Part shown: piece after piece, positions 27,801-40,469 of the stretch
Layout: each line of letters starts with the position of its first letter
Position numbering within the stretch: position 1 is the first letter of the stretch
From: Wuchereria bancrofti
Lineage: Eukaryota > Nematoda > Chromadorea > Rhabditida > Onchocercidae
Reading direction: 5' to 3'
Length of the DNA stretch: 64,000 nt
NCBI GenBank assembly: GCA_005281725.1
Contig: SSBO01000012.1
Location: 2,958,194-3,022,193 of the forward strand
The notes under the pieces: generated by a model
Databases searched by the model: none
What the model was told of the DNA's origin: nothing
What the model saw: only the letters and a program-made list of their open reading frames with translations
Translations under genes and position numbers: made by a program

Positions 27801-30800
27801 TCGAAAAGTTTGTAAAGGTACCTTTAACATTCCTTTTACGGCAACAATTAATTTTGAAGATTGTGATAAAGCTAATGATAGCGATTTTACAAATTCAGAT
27901 TACTCTATTAAATTTATTTAAATGGAGTAGAAAAATAATCGGTGCTTCCACTTGAATGGTAAATCGATAACCTTCAAGTCTGAAACGAGAAGTTTGCATT
28001 ATGCGTAGTAAAATCTTCATTTACTTTCTTGTTCTATTGCTCATTCTTATCGAATTAAGGCTTGAAGCATTCCCTTGTATAAATAAATAAAAAAACCATT
28101 CATTTTGCCTCCGCCCGTCTACTTTTTGCATTTTATCGAAGCAAGATAATTCAATTTCGTTTTATCTTCGTAAAGAAATGAATGTTCATTAATTCAGCCT
28201 TAACACTTAGTAAAAGGAAGATCTTAAATGTTCGGGGATGAAAGGAGATAATAGTACAAGGAATGAAGGAACCATAGAAAGAGATCCGACCAATCACAAA
28301 CTGCATCTAATTTCCGTATCGGTCGTTCATACCGGAAATGGCTAAAATCGCCATTAGTTAACGTTTTATTATTTTATATGCTATCTTTAAATTCATTTAA
28401 ATCATGATATTTATTATGTCCTATCAAATAGCTATCTTATCTTCTGCTTTGCAAAATTTAAGTCATCTTTTTTCAAAATTTAATTTTAAAGGAAGTTTAT
28501 ATATTCATTTATAGTGCTTCCATGCATTAATCTAAGATACAAACATTACTTAATTAAGGTAAAGTTTGTTCCTTCTTCTGTCAACACTAAGCGTTGTATT
28601 CGAAGAAAGATGAAAATCTTTGTATTTACTGCAAAGAATTGCAGGTGTAAGAACACATTAAAAGGACGAGTTTTGTACTGTTTCATATTGAAATTTGAAT
28701 GGTTTAACAGAGTGTAAATTTAGAATGAATGAATTGTTATCTCCTTCAATTCTCTTCTTTTCTCATACAGCTATATTTCCTTGATGGGATTTTGAAAAAT
28801 GAAGCAAAAGATAGTGACAATTTTATTATTCATTTTCGAAATAAGAAACAAACTACGTTTATGTGAAAACAAGTCTTAACAATTAGTAATGCATATGTTA
28901 TTTTCCAGTATGCAAATCCTCGTTCATTTCTTTCTTACATCCGCAATCGACCTCTAAGTATCTTATTTATGACCAGCCAATATTAGTTAACTGCATTAGT
29001 AATTCAGTTTCTCACACATTCTATTTATGGGTTTTTAATTCGAGAACTCTCTTTTACTCTTAATAGGAGCAAACTAATGAATAAAGAAACACTTCGTCAC
29101 ATAGGCTGTATTTGTAATAATGACATGCAAAAAGCGTCAACTTTGTGACGTGTAATATATATTATTTGAAACAATTATGGAAATGTGATGTGCACGTGCG
29201 AGTTCTATCCCAATTAATCATCAGAGATAATTTAATTAAATAATAGCAGCTGTCGGATAGTCAGAACTGTTGAGCTGAATGATGTTGGCAGCAAAGCTAG
29301 ACAAATTGCTTAAGTTGTTGAATGATTACATCTAACCATACAACATTTTATGCTGTAATATCTTCTATTAAACATATGTTGAAATTTGTAATTACATTCA
29401 AATTTTGTGCACATTTGGGGGCCACATTGCAGGCTTTACAAATTGTGTTGCTTATCAGTTTTTTGTAAGTTGCAAGTAAAAGATTAAGAGTAAATACAGG
29501 TGGGATAGATGGGAATTTGGTATAACCTTAGATTTGAATAACATCGATCATTTAAATGGGAGTAAGTTACTTTAGCTCAATTCAGTCGACATTTAATTAG
29601 CAAATGAACTGAGTAAAATAGAAGTGAATTCTAATTTCGGAACTTGCAGCATGTAATTGTCATCCTGTTGGATCGCTTTCACGAAGTTGCAATCAAAGTA
29701 GTGGACAATGTATCTGCAAGGATGGTGTGACCGGTTTAACCTGTAATCAATGTTCGAAGGGATACCAACAGAGCCGTTCACCACTTCATCCATGCATTCG
29801 TAAGCCAAGCCATATTACTAGCTACTGTAATAGCGATGTTGCTTTATTATGTCTTGAGCTCTCATTTTAAAATCCTCATTACACTGGGGAAAAGTGAAAC
29901 AAATATTTCATCAGCTATCTTCGGGTTTTCTTTTAAGGAGCTATACAAATGATGGAATGTCGACAAAAAGTTTTCATTTATCAGTTAGCATTCCCACCAC
30001 TTATATCTTCCAATATTGGTTGCATTTCAAGTGATATTTATTAAAGTAACTGAGAGATAAGAAAATAGTTCGAGAATAAAATAATGCGATACAAGAAGGA
30101 GGCAGTGTGTCAGTATTAATTCATTCTGATCAATTGCTATGGTGAGCTGATCAGTTGAAGTATGAATGCATTTTGATCAGTTGAAGGATAAATTTGGAAA
30201 CAGCGAAGAAAGAGGAATAGGAGAAGGATCAGCTGTTGAAAGGTTAATGTGGAATCGTCTCGCAGAGTATTGTTGTCATAACTAAGAGAAGAAAGGACTG
30301 GGATCTCAAAATGCAATTTGTTCCGAACCGATCTAATTCCATGCAGTTGAATATGTCACTCAACACCAAAAACTCATGCAGCGAACCTGATTTATATTCA
30401 AAAATGGGGTTCTTTTTGCTTCTCACCCATCATTTTACTTTTTTCCAGCAATACTCCACTGTCTCATCTTTTTCTTTTTATGGCCTGCATTTTATGACAG
30501 GATCAAGTACCCTCGGTCCACTTTTGTCCTCCATCATCACCCTATTGAGCTCATCAATATTTCATTTAAGACAAAGCAAAACCAAATGATATTGCTGCAT
30601 TAAATGAGGGAATTGAACCTTTGCATTCTTTAGCTTTTTCTAACCTCTAAAAGTAGATTCTGAGCAGAGTAACATATCGTCCTTTGCTTTATCACAAAGC
30701 CGAACAGATTAATAATATCATCTTAACAGTGTGTAACAGATACTAAGTTTACATTATTGATGAACAGTCTAAAGAATTAGAAGTTGAAATAAGTTAGGTA

Positions 30801-31817
30801 ACATGAACGGCTGTTTTTGATGTTAATGAAAGTTCTTGGTTCTCTAATTAATACGTTTTGTAAATGTTTGGTAATATCTGATTGCGTAATTTATTTTTTA
30901 AGTTAATTAAGTTTCCAAACAGTATAAATTTATATTTCCTTTCCTTTTCCGTACTGCTGAATAAACTTCGATAAATTTCAGGTATTCCTGTCAGTGAGTC
31001 GGCAATAATTCATGATGGTGAGATTGTCTAAAGCTAATTTTTTAAATTTAATTTTTGATCAACAAAATTATTCTCTCTCGACAACTGCAAATAATTTTTA
31101 GCGAAATGTCCGAAATGTAGAGCTGCACCGAAACGATTAACACAGAAAAAGTACTGCAAAAGAGATTACGGTAACTTTTCTAATTTTGTTTATGTTTTTC
31201 ATTTAATTGATGTGAAGAAAAGCATTTCTCAGGAATTCTGGAATTTTCAACAACCATCTTCTTGCATAACATAAACTTTCAATTCAGCAGTTGAAGTACA
31301 AGTAACAAGACGTGAAAGCGTGGATGGTTGGAGTAAATATCAGTTAATAGTGTTGGCAATTTACAAGCGTGATACTGGAATCCGTTTACGGCGCGGTGAG
31401 CAGTCATTATGGATATCTGGTAAACGTACTGCTTGCAAATGCCCCAAAATACGAGTTGGGAGAAAATATCTCATACTTGGTGCGTATTTTTTCAAATGCT
31501 TGTGAAAGGTCACTTTTGTGTTGATGAATAAAGGGTCAGCGCAAATTATTAACTCAGGTCTTTTGAAACTTTTTCAGGGAAAGATTTTATAAATCATGAT
31601 TTTCCTTGTCATGATTTTTTAATATTTGTGACGTATTAAGCTGTTTCAAAACTGATTTTTTTCAGGTCGAAATGATACCAATGATATAAGTCGACCAGGA
31701 ATTGTTTTTGGTGCAAGAACAGTTGTACTAGAATGGAACGATGAAGATTTGGAGAAAATTATGCGTTTTTCCAAAAAAGAAAAGAAAGGTCAATGTCCAG
31801 CAAGACGACGATTTTGA
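21825..31817 (+). CDS. unc-6: Netrin (UNC-6), secreted axon-guidance protein
   Basis: Secreted laminin-related guidance cue; in C. elegans UNC-6 signals through UNC-40/DCC and UNC-5 to steer axons and cells along the dorsoventral axis. Exons: 21825-22039, 24357-24729, 24879-25049, 25361-25494, 25657-25796, 27629-27817, 29650-29799, 30982-31017, 31102-31170, 31288-31479, 31666-31817. Total 1821 nt, 606 residues, close to the roughly 610 of known UNC-6. The chosen ATG gives a signal peptide (residues 1 to about 25). A laminin N-terminal domain follows to about 285 ([40 protein letters not shown]). Three laminin-type EGF modules cover about 289-344, 345-407 and 408-457 ([40 protein letters not shown]). 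A basic C345C/NTR domain ends the protein ([32 protein letters not shown]). All eleven exons join in phase. Introns 1, 5 and 6 are about 2 kb each and the others are short. Confidence 0.95.
26358..26663 (+). other. Unexplained open frame inside unc-6 intron 5
   Basis: A 101-codon frame opens between the first and second EGF exons of unc-6. The first 40 residues are evenly composed (start [17 protein letters not shown]). A hydrophobic stretch [16 protein letters not shown] follows, then a Pro/Ser run. The DNA is GC-richer than the rest of the intron. It could be a remnant of an inserted sequence, an alternative exon or chance. No family is recognised. Confidence 0.2.
26586..26612. repeat. 10-bp hairpin in unc-6 intron 5
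   Basis: TTTTTGCGGT (26586-26595) and ACCGCAAAAA (26603-26612) are exact reverse complements with a seven-base loop. The stem is too short for a microRNA precursor. It may be only a by-product of base composition. Confidence 0.6.
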
Positions 31818-33292
31818 CGAATTTTTGCATTCAGATTCATCACTTCGCTGAACTGTCATGAAGTATAATGAACACTTTGTAGAGTGAAAAAGCTTTCATT
31901 GCCATTTTGATATTTTAATTTGCTTTTTCTGAACTGCTGCAAGGCTTAGAAACCAAGAAACAATGCTGAAGTTGTTTTTACTACATCTTGAGTGGCTGGA
32001 GAACAATAATTTACAAACGAATTCATTTTTTAAATTCAGGCTTTAGTTACAAAATTATTTCTTATTTCAAACTTCTTTGGTTTGGCAACTAAAAGTTAAT
32101 TTAGTTCCATTTTATTTTGAAATAGTAAGTAAATAATTATTTAGTCATCAAGTGTTACTATACAGCACGATGCACACTTATACTGTTGAGTGAAAGAAAT
32201 TGAGTTTAGTATAACTTTGAGAGATTAGAGAGGAAAAAAGAAACTTTATATCGAATATTTTCTATATGATAATAAGAATGAAGAAATGCTGGCGAAGTGA
32301 AACCAATTATTTTTCAAATATTTAAAAGAAATTGCAAGTCGACGAGAACAGTTTAAAATACTTCAAATATTCAATCGCTTGAAATATTTTAGTCGAACTT
32401 CTAATTCATTGTATCAGTCATTTGTTTACTGATAAAAATGATGTTAATTTAAGCGAGTTCTTACAGTTTCGTTCTATTTTAAACTGTTACTGTAAATCGC
32501 AAGTCGCAATATACCAAACTGCGACCCTATCTCATTGATCTCATCCAGCTGTAAATTTTCCTATACTCCATTGGAAGATTTGTTGTCTTCAATGTCAGCG
32601 CCACAAATTCCCATTGCCATGTATTTATTTAATATATATGAGATAAACGTCTTTTGTTGACAAGTTAACCATCAATGTGACAATAATTTCGTCTTTTCTA
32701 CACAATTATTGAGTGTTTTATCGTTGCTCACCCGTCTTCTAAATTCCTCTCTCATTACAAAATCCCATTTCAGTGGAAAATTTCAATACAAATTCTAATA
32801 TCTCGTTCCCCAAGAAGGATGAATTACCTCAACTCATGAAAATTTTCATGTTCATGTTTCTCAGAGATCATAAAAAGATTGGACGGATGAACTCGTTTTA
32901 ATAGATAATAATATAGCAGAGATATACGGAATTAGGCAAGCATGCTTGAAATGTAACTACTTTATTTACAATCTCATTTATACATTATTGTGTTTATCAT
33001 AACGAAAAAGGTCAACTTTGTCCCTCTTTCACATGAAAAAGATTACCTTTATCCTCTTTTTTGTCCGTTCACCATTGACCTAAAACTTCCGTCAGTTCAA
33101 AAAATAAAAAAAAAAATACGACGACTGTAGTTTAGTAAGAAAATTTGATCCCTAGAAGATCTTTCTCTAAAATCACTGAAGAGTCATTTATTCATATTTT
33201 GAGAACACTTTAAACAAAAATGCTGCATTTGTACAAAAGACATGAGCGAAATCAACGATCTTTTTACTAACGAATAGGATATCGCTCTTTCC

Positions 33293-33322
33293 AAAAAGGG
33301 TTCCAGCATTTTTCCATTGAAA
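33293..33322. repeat. 30-bp direct repeat, copy 1
   Basis: AAAAAGGGTTCCAGCATTTT and the following ten bases match 33527-33556 at 28 of 30 positions in the same orientation. It directly abuts the left arm of the inverted repeat at 33320. Confidence 0.75.
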
Positions 33323-33446
33323 ATGAGAGTAAATCGTGAACCATGTAAGAAATAGCGAATCAGTTGGAAGAATCAGAATTTGAAATTCGGCTTTCCTGTT
33401 TGCTTAAGATGTTGCTCTTGCATGGTTTACGATTCACTCTCATTTT
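33320..33446. repeat. 26-bp inverted repeat forming a roughly 127-base hairpin
   Basis: AAAATGAGAGTAAATCGTGA (continuing to 33345) is the reverse complement of 33421-33446 with two mismatches. The arms are separated by 75 bases with weak further pairing. The preserved arms suggest either a structured transcript or the ends of a small non-autonomous element. Confidence 0.7.
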
Positions 33447-33526
33447 GATCGATGAATGTCCAAACATGAAGATAAATTTATGTATTAGACGTTGAACATA
33501 CTACCTGTAATTTATAAATTGAATTT

Positions 33527-33556
33527 AAAAAGGGTTCCAGCATCTTTCCATAGAAA
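33527..33556. repeat. 30-bp direct repeat, copy 2
   Basis: Second copy of the 33293-33322 repeat (AAAAAGGGTTCCAGCATCTT at its start). Together the two copies bracket the 26-bp inverted repeat, a nested arrangement within 264 bases. Confidence 0.75.
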
Positions 33557-33940
33557 CTATCGATAGCGCTTACCATCAGTCCCGTCTCATAACCGACCAA
33601 AATACCATAAAATTCCCCAAACGGACGTACAAACTATTTCGTACATGCCTGGAACTGAATGCTACGCTACCTTCATAGTGTGAGAGCACTGGATAAACAT
33701 TTTCAGAGCGATCCGTCAAATTGGCATGAAATTGAGATGAAATTGGAAGTCACTTGCTCTTAAATCTGCTTGCTGACCCCCTCATCATTGGTGCTCATTG
33801 ACCTAGCTACCAGTGGTTAGAGATTGATGTTTGCTGGAATGCTGTGTCGCTAAGCGAGATGACTGTCGCTAAACTGTCTCGGCTTTAAGAGCCAGAGAGG
33901 GGCGGAGTTGAAAAAGATATTCCGATGTGTTTTTTATTAA

Positions 33941-33957
33941 GTCATTATCCGTTTTAG
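33941..33957 (+). promoter_or_regulatory. Spliced-leader acceptor of the glucosidase gene
   Basis: Pyrimidine-rich sequence ending in CCGTTTTAG at 33957 is followed after only four bases by the ATG at 33962. An acceptor this close to a start codon with no exon upstream is the hallmark of trans-splicing in nematodes. Confidence 0.65.
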
Positions 33958-33961
33958 AAGA

Positions 33962-36900
33962 ATGGGTAATCGAAAAAGAATATCACCAAGGAATTCTCCA
34001 CCTCCTCAAGTGACCAAGACAGTCAAGAAGAAAAAGTCAATAGATCTTGCTATAGGCAAAATGCTTGTTACTGTTGGTGTTGTTGTCACTGTCCTTGCTC
34101 TTGGTGCCCAGTATTTATATGTCAACTATTATTACCTCCCAAATCAGATTTCTACGAAGTCTAAGCTCCCCACTGTTAGCAGAAAATCTAATCCGGTTTG
34201 TTTCTTTCAAATTTCCAAAAATTTAGCAGATACAGATCTTTTTTCGTAGTTGAATCGCTTTATTACTTCTTCACAGTTAGAAAGGGAAAGTCGGCCATTT
34301 TTTGACCACTGTGGGGAATCAGCGTATTACTATATTTCCAAATGTTTTTTAAGCATGTTTACAAATATTTAGCGCATATGGGGTACTTATCGGTCCCACT
34401 TATATTTTGGATTACGAGCCCGATACGAGGCGTCACCACTTTTCGGAATGATGTGGTATCGACAACCGGGAATCGAGGGCCAATTCCCGCAACTGCGACA
34501 CTGGTGTAAGCAGGTGATATTTTTGTTTTATTGATATTAGACGTAACCAGGATTAAAACTTTGTTTTCTCAGAAATAGTGAACTGATTCCAGGGCAGTGG
34601 GGTTGCAAAATATGCATGGTTATTAGCAGACGGGCATTCATTTGGACTACAAACGATTCGTGATGAACCGTTGGACATTTTCACAGACTGGATAAATGAT
34701 GGACCCATGTGGACAGCTCGTGTAACCACCATGTCAAATGTGGATTCTAATTTTGCTATTTTATTCTATTTTGCTCTACAGGTATCGTTTCATGGAGAAA
34801 AAGAAATGATAAATGACTAACCTGCTAGTTCTGGATGTGTTTTGCTTTCAGTTTTCGCCGTGAAATTTGCACCTAAGGCTATTTATGCTGCGTTGGATGC
34901 CAGTTTTGGATTATCTTTTCTTTTGTATGTGTTTCATTTAGGATGATAGTTCTAAACTGCGAGCGTTTTATCAATATGGTGAATTGGATTATTTCACGGG
35001 AGAGTCGGATGTGCTTGGGAATTTCACTGTAAACATAGATACAACAGTAGATCTTGCTTCCAGATCTTTTCTTGCCCTGAAAACAAACGACGTACCGGAT
35101 GTTAGTACTATGGAGGTTAACATTCAAGTTTTAATATATTTGCTGGGTGTGGTACACATAATACACAAAATCTTTGCACGTTTTGACTTCGAAGGTATTG
35201 ACTTATGTTAACTTAAGGTTTGATGTTGTTCATGTGTTTCTTTTATTAGTTTTAGAAAAAATAACTGGCTTTAATTACAGTATGTATTACATAGTTATAA
35301 TCGTAAGTATTTTAGGATTTAATCTTGTCCTCCACCTTAGTTGACCGTCCCAATGGACAACTGCGCCTTCCCAGCGCTTTTGTTTCCAAAGGCAATGTAC
35401 CCGAAAGCGAACCTCGTCTTATTGTATTGCAATTAAATGTTCCATCTAATTCATCTACGGAAATCTCGTTTTCCGTGGGAGAAAAGAAGCCCATAAAAGG
35501 TAGAAACTTTTTACGAGGTTACACATAAATAACTGTTATAAATGTAACTGTTCGAAATTTTTTTTTTTTACCATGAATTGAGAAAATTTCCTGAGGCATT
35601 ACATTCTCCCGTTTTTCTAGATCCATACCTCTATTTTTATTGCAAAAGCATTCCTTGTATCTGGAACCGCTCATAATTACCTTATTTACATTTCTTTTTC
35701 TTGATTGTTCTCGAACTATTCATTTCATTTACTAACGATTCTGCGAAACTATGTATAAAACACACATAATATTGTCACTGCATTTATAGTAGTTAACTTC
35801 AGGCAGTGGCTTTTCAAAATTGTTAGAGCAGAGAACAGAAGAATTCAATAATAAATTTGAAGCTGTATACGGTTTGTCAGCTAAGGTGTAATACTATTTC
35901 GAAAGTAGATTTTATGTGCATTGTGGTAGAAATGTTTTATATTTGATCCAAACTTTTTTTTAGAAACGTGCTGTCTTTCTTTTGACGTTGGGAAAATTTG
36001 GCCATAAAGCTTTTATGTTATAAGGTAAAGCTGATTTCACTGTGTGATTGCAGCTATCTGAAATTTAGGGATATCCGGATTTCTACCAAGAACTTGGAAG
36101 AGTTGCATTGTCAAACATGTTAGGTACAATCGGCTATGCACATGGATCAAATCGTGTACAAAGCAGTTATTCATCAAAGCAATCACTCTACGGTCCTCAC
36201 TCGTTGTTATCTACCTGTCCATCACGTTCTGTATTTCCTCGTGGATTTTTGTGGGATGAAGGATTTCATCAACTACTTCTAATGAAGTTTGATCCCGATT
36301 TATCTTTAGAGGTATATTTAATGGTGGTTTATTACATACAAATTTCTTTGTTTCATTGGAAATGATAGATTTTGGAGATTAAGTTTCTTAGCTTCTGATT
36401 AGAATGTTTTTCTTTTTTTTTTTCATAATGTTGATTCGGCTTGAAAGAGTTATGTCTTTATTACTAATGGAGTTAGCCATGATGAAAGAATGATGTAATT
36501 ATCACAAGGAAAGGCGGAAGTTGTAGAATATCTTTGTGATGCTAATTAATGAAGTGGTATGCAGATAATTGCGTCTTGGTTGGATACGATGAATGTTGAT
36601 GGTTGGATACCAAGGGAAATGATACTGGGGAAAGAAGCAGAATTGCGTGTACCTGTCGAATTTGTCGTCCAACGCGATAGCATTGCAAATCCGCCAATGC
36701 TTTTCTATTTAATTGAAAAATATTTGGACCACAGTTATGTAAGCAACTTCTATGCAATTTATGAAATATGCTTTTATTTTACTTATGCTGTCATCAGTTA
36801 TAATGCGATTTAAAAGAGTTTCAAGTGTTAAATAAGTGATTGAAGTTAGCCTTCTTAAAGCAGGAAGAAGTGCTGAAGAAGTTTTACCCTCGATTAAGGC

Positions 36901-38703
36901 TCTGGCATAAGTGGTTGAATTCCACGCAGTGGGGAAGAAAGAGTGGCACATATCGATGGCGGGGCAGAAATGCAACAACAATTGACGAGCTGAATCCACG
37001 AACACTACCAAGTGGTCTGGACGACTATCCGCGTGCAACACATCCTACTGATGATGTATGTTACAGGAAACTTGGCGATTCATGATTATGTCAGTTGTCA
37101 TGATTAAAGCTAAAGCTTTCGATTATCTCTGTAATTCTAAAACTTGAAGTTCATATTTGTAGGAATATCACGTTGATTTGAGTTGTTGGATGGCGCTTTC
37201 AGCTCGAGTACTTTCAAAGCTCGCCAAACTTGCTGGAGATTCACAGAACGAAGAGCAGTATTTAGCTGACTATAATTACCTTATGGATTTGAGTCGCTTT
37301 GATAATCTTCATTGGAGTCAAGCAAAACAAAGGTGTTTGAATCATACGAAGGATTTTGAACTATAATTTGCTGTCTGACTTATTAAAAAGCTAGAAAACG
37401 ATAATATAGGTGAAAATTTTCTTGGATGCGAATTATCGAATTTCTGATTGCTGTGCGACTGAGTGATTGTTTGTTATGCCATTAATGTTACGACATACAA
37501 CGTACAATATGCACAGAGAAATTCTCTGCGAAATGTTACGCTTTCGTAAACGAAGACGTGTTTTTTTTTCAGTTGGATTTTAAATCACATTTTGAAGATA
37601 TGACGTTAAAAAACTTAAAATATCTGTTAAATTGCTTTACAGATATTGTGATTACGGACTGCACAGCAACAGTGTAAAATTAGAAAAGAAATTTGATAGC
37701 GAAAAGCTGAAGCGTGATTCGAGCTACAGTGTTGCAAGCGTGTCAATGAAACGTGTAGCTAGAACTTCACCAAAGCTACAACTAGTTGAAGATGCTTTTG
37801 GATATGTTTCACTCTTTCCCGTGTTGCTCAAACTTCTTCCTCATGATTCTGATAAATTGCGAATTATTCTCGAAAATATTAAAGCAGAGGTTTTGAATCT
37901 TGTGTACTTATGGATTGTATTTCTGTGTGGTTCCAATATCTAAACTTTTTAGCTCTATTTTCCAATGTGTGATAAACAGAGTCGTGTATCGAGAATGTCG
38001 ATATCAGCTGTCAGACAGCTTTCCTATTTATTATATCCGAAGTAGATTGTCTGTCGTTTGAATTACTTCTTCTTGCTTGTGATAATCCTTCTAGAATCTA
38101 AAATATATTTTTAGTTCTTCGGAAATGGTTAGCCTTATTTTGCATAGTGATTTACCTTGTCTAAGTTAATTTCATTATCTTTTCTGAATTTCCGATTGGA
38201 ATTTAACAGTTCAACATGTAAATTTATAGAGATTATGGTCTGATTTTGGTTTGCGATCAATTGCGCCATCTTCACCATACTATAAAGCTCATAACACGGA
38301 ACATGATCCTCCTTATTGGCGCGGAAGTGTTTGGATTAACATCAATTACTTGATGCTTGCTGCTTTGAAACACTATTCCTCGGTTGAAGGACCCAATCGT
38401 GAACTGGTACTTTTTTTGTCAAAACATTTGTTTTCGTGGTGATTTCAGTTAGTATTTTAAGGAAAGAATATAATAGTCTATCAGGACCGACCAAAGAAGA
38501 AAAGATTACACATTTGTTTTGAGGCATTTGGTGTTTATTCGGATTTGCGAAACAATTTGATTACCAACGTTGCGCGAGAATTTCGAAGAACAGGGTTTTT
38601 ATGGGAAAATTACAATGATGAAACAGGACGGGGCCAAGGTGCTCATCCATTCACTGGATGGTCTTCACTTGTGCTTTCAATTATGGCTGAGCAGTACGAT
38701 TAG
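33962..38703 (+). CDS. MOGS: Mannosyl-oligosaccharide glucosidase (glucosidase I, GH63)
   Basis: ER type II membrane enzyme that removes the outermost alpha-1,2-linked glucose from the Glc3Man9GlcNAc2 N-glycan just after transfer to the nascent protein, the first trimming step before the calnexin cycle. Exons: 33962-34195, 34373-34513, 34593-34781, 34942-35115, 35316-35499, 35803-35885, 36069-36311, 36565-36738, 36864-37055, 37163-37332, 37643-37889, 38230-38406, 38524-38703. Total 2388 nt, 795 residues, near the family size. A basic N-terminal tail (NRKR) precedes a transmembrane segment at about 34-55. The lumenal GH63 fold starts with [12 protein letters not shown] (79-90) and includes [13 protein letters not shown] (391-403), [30 protein letters not shown] (539-547, matching the glucosidase I substrate-binding motif ERHLDLRCW) and the C-terminal [11 protein letters not shown]. 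The last exon could start at 38482 instead of 38524, in the same frame. Confidence 0.93.
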
Positions 38704-38958
38704 GTTTTCCTTGAGATGTAATGGTTGTTTTTACGAAAATACTTTAATTTCTTATTTGTGCAATGAAATAAGGCCGACAGTTCTAACAGATAATGTAAGT
38801 ATTGGCTAGGTCATTTTCAACATATGCCATGTTTTGCTCAATGTACCAAAACTCCATAATTATATTGTTCCCACTTATTGTTAATATGTTTATGATATTG
38901 TTTTGATTCGAAAATTTACTTTCGATAAAATCAGTTTTGGTGATATTTTCTGATAGAC

Positions 38959-39519
38959 TGTCGTAAAATAGGGTCTGATTGGAGTAGACTGTATAGAGCC
39001 GAATAGGTAGAAAGCGATGAACATTGACGAATATTTATTTTATTGAGATAAAGATTATCTTTGGTCGAAGTTATTGAACAGTGTTAGAAAGTTTGAGGAA
39101 GTAGTTGTAGGAGAGCAGTGAACGACAGATTGTTATCTAGAGAACTTAATCTCGATAAAGGGTGTAATTCCTTATATAGTAAGCATTAACACAGTTAACT
39201 CCTAATAAGACGTATGTTTTACAGTGGAGATCAGCTAAATAAGATGCTATTAACCTCATCAACAATCAGATCTGAGTGATGAGCTGACAAGTCGCAAAAT
39301 GAAAACCTGTTAACTTTGTCAAATTTGAATAAAATTTGCAGTGAGTGAGGAGTCGACAAATAGCAAAAGAGGTCAACTAAATAAGAAACTGATAATTGTA
39401 AACAAGTTATTCTTTGTTAACAAACTTTATGTGAAATTGGGACAATTGTTTAAGGAATGTTTAAATAAGACAACCTTTAGTTCTATGGATTTAATGCACT
39501 TTTATTTCTTTTTCCAACA
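38959..39519 (-). repeat. 3' LTR of the BEL/Pao element
   Basis: Aligns along its length with 44068-44654. The best conserved block is GAAGTAGTTGTAGGAGAGCA near 39098, with shared AGAGGTCAACTAAAT and AAGGAATGTT blocks further on. On the minus strand it begins TGTTGG and ends ACGACA. It has an extra stretch near 39200-39300 and lacks one present in the other LTR. Confidence 0.85.
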
Positions 39520-39925
39520 TTCTTGACTGAAAGACGGAAACTTTCAAGAGGAAGAATTGGTTGCATTGGTCTGAGTTCGTCGTTTTGTTCGTAGAGCGAC
39601 AAGTTCTTGTTCATCGACTCCCCGGATTGTCGAACTCCGTTGGTTGCATTTGTTGAATTTTCTTCATCGTGGACTTTTAAGAGGTACAGTTTCATATCCA
39701 TTGGTCAGTTGAGGAGACTTCTCTACTTCTTTAATTCCATACACCGCGAGGAACTTGAGTAATACAATTTTCTCCTTATGAGGTGTTTTTGCTGCTACAT
39801 TTCTTAGAGATCTCTTTTAGGTCACTCTCGAAGGCTGGTTAAATACTCATTTCTCCATATATCTCAAAATGTATCCAAGACCTTGAGGTTGTTTGACCAA
39901 TAGTTAATAAGTTTTTCTTTGGTAC

Positions 39926-40469
39926 CTAGTTTGTAAGGAGAAAATTCTTCCTGATCATTGTCATTAGCAACTGGGTCGAGCGTATGATTACGCAATCTTC
40001 AAAGTTTACGTAAGTCAGTGGCCGAGTGTTTAATATACCTTCTATTTCTACTATTAGTGTTGTTAATTCCCTCTCCCATAATAACTTCCTGCTACTGTCT
40101 CTTTTCATTGCCCACTTGGTTATTTCTCTTATAATCTCCTCCATTCCATGGGGCTCTTAGCATGATGTTCTTCCAGATCATTCTTTGTTTGCCAGGAAAT
40201 TTGTGAATTGTGTATTTCGTTTCATAATGATGGCGATGAATCTTTTTTAATATGTGTAGAAAACTTTTGACAGATGAATTTTCTACCGGCTCTAAATGTA
40301 CCTCTCTTGTTGTGAAACATGTGAAGAGAGCTACCCCTCTTTTAGCTATGCCGGTATGAGTTTTGATAAAAAGAGGAACCATGCGATGCAGTCCAACATA
40401 TGTGAATATTTGGGGGCGCATGACTCGAGCTTCTGGAAGGTTAGGCATGACCGGGTTTTTGTTTCCCAT
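39926..40469 (-). pseudogene. Integrase fragment of the BEL/Pao element
   Basis: Two overlapping minus-strand frames, 40469-40092 and 40144-39926, carry the integrase core region (FTCFTTREVHLEPVENSS) and the distal part typical of BEL/Pao integrases (EIEGILNTRPLTYV). The frame changes between them and no full catalytic domain is intact. It is the 3'-terminal pol domain, in its expected place next to the 3' LTR. Confidence 0.8.

Larger units (their letters stand above)
31818..33957. other. Intergenic region between unc-6 and the glucosidase gene
   Basis: Contains the unc-6 3' UTR at its left end and the promoter of the glucosidase gene at its right end. I see no coding exon. A cluster of short inverted and direct repeats lies at 33293-33556 and is listed separately. 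Confidence 0.6.

Noticed and set aside
39341..39526. Plus-strand open frame across the left LTR
   Set aside because: It lies within the LTR and is not shared with the other LTR copy. It is an accidental frame of the repeat.
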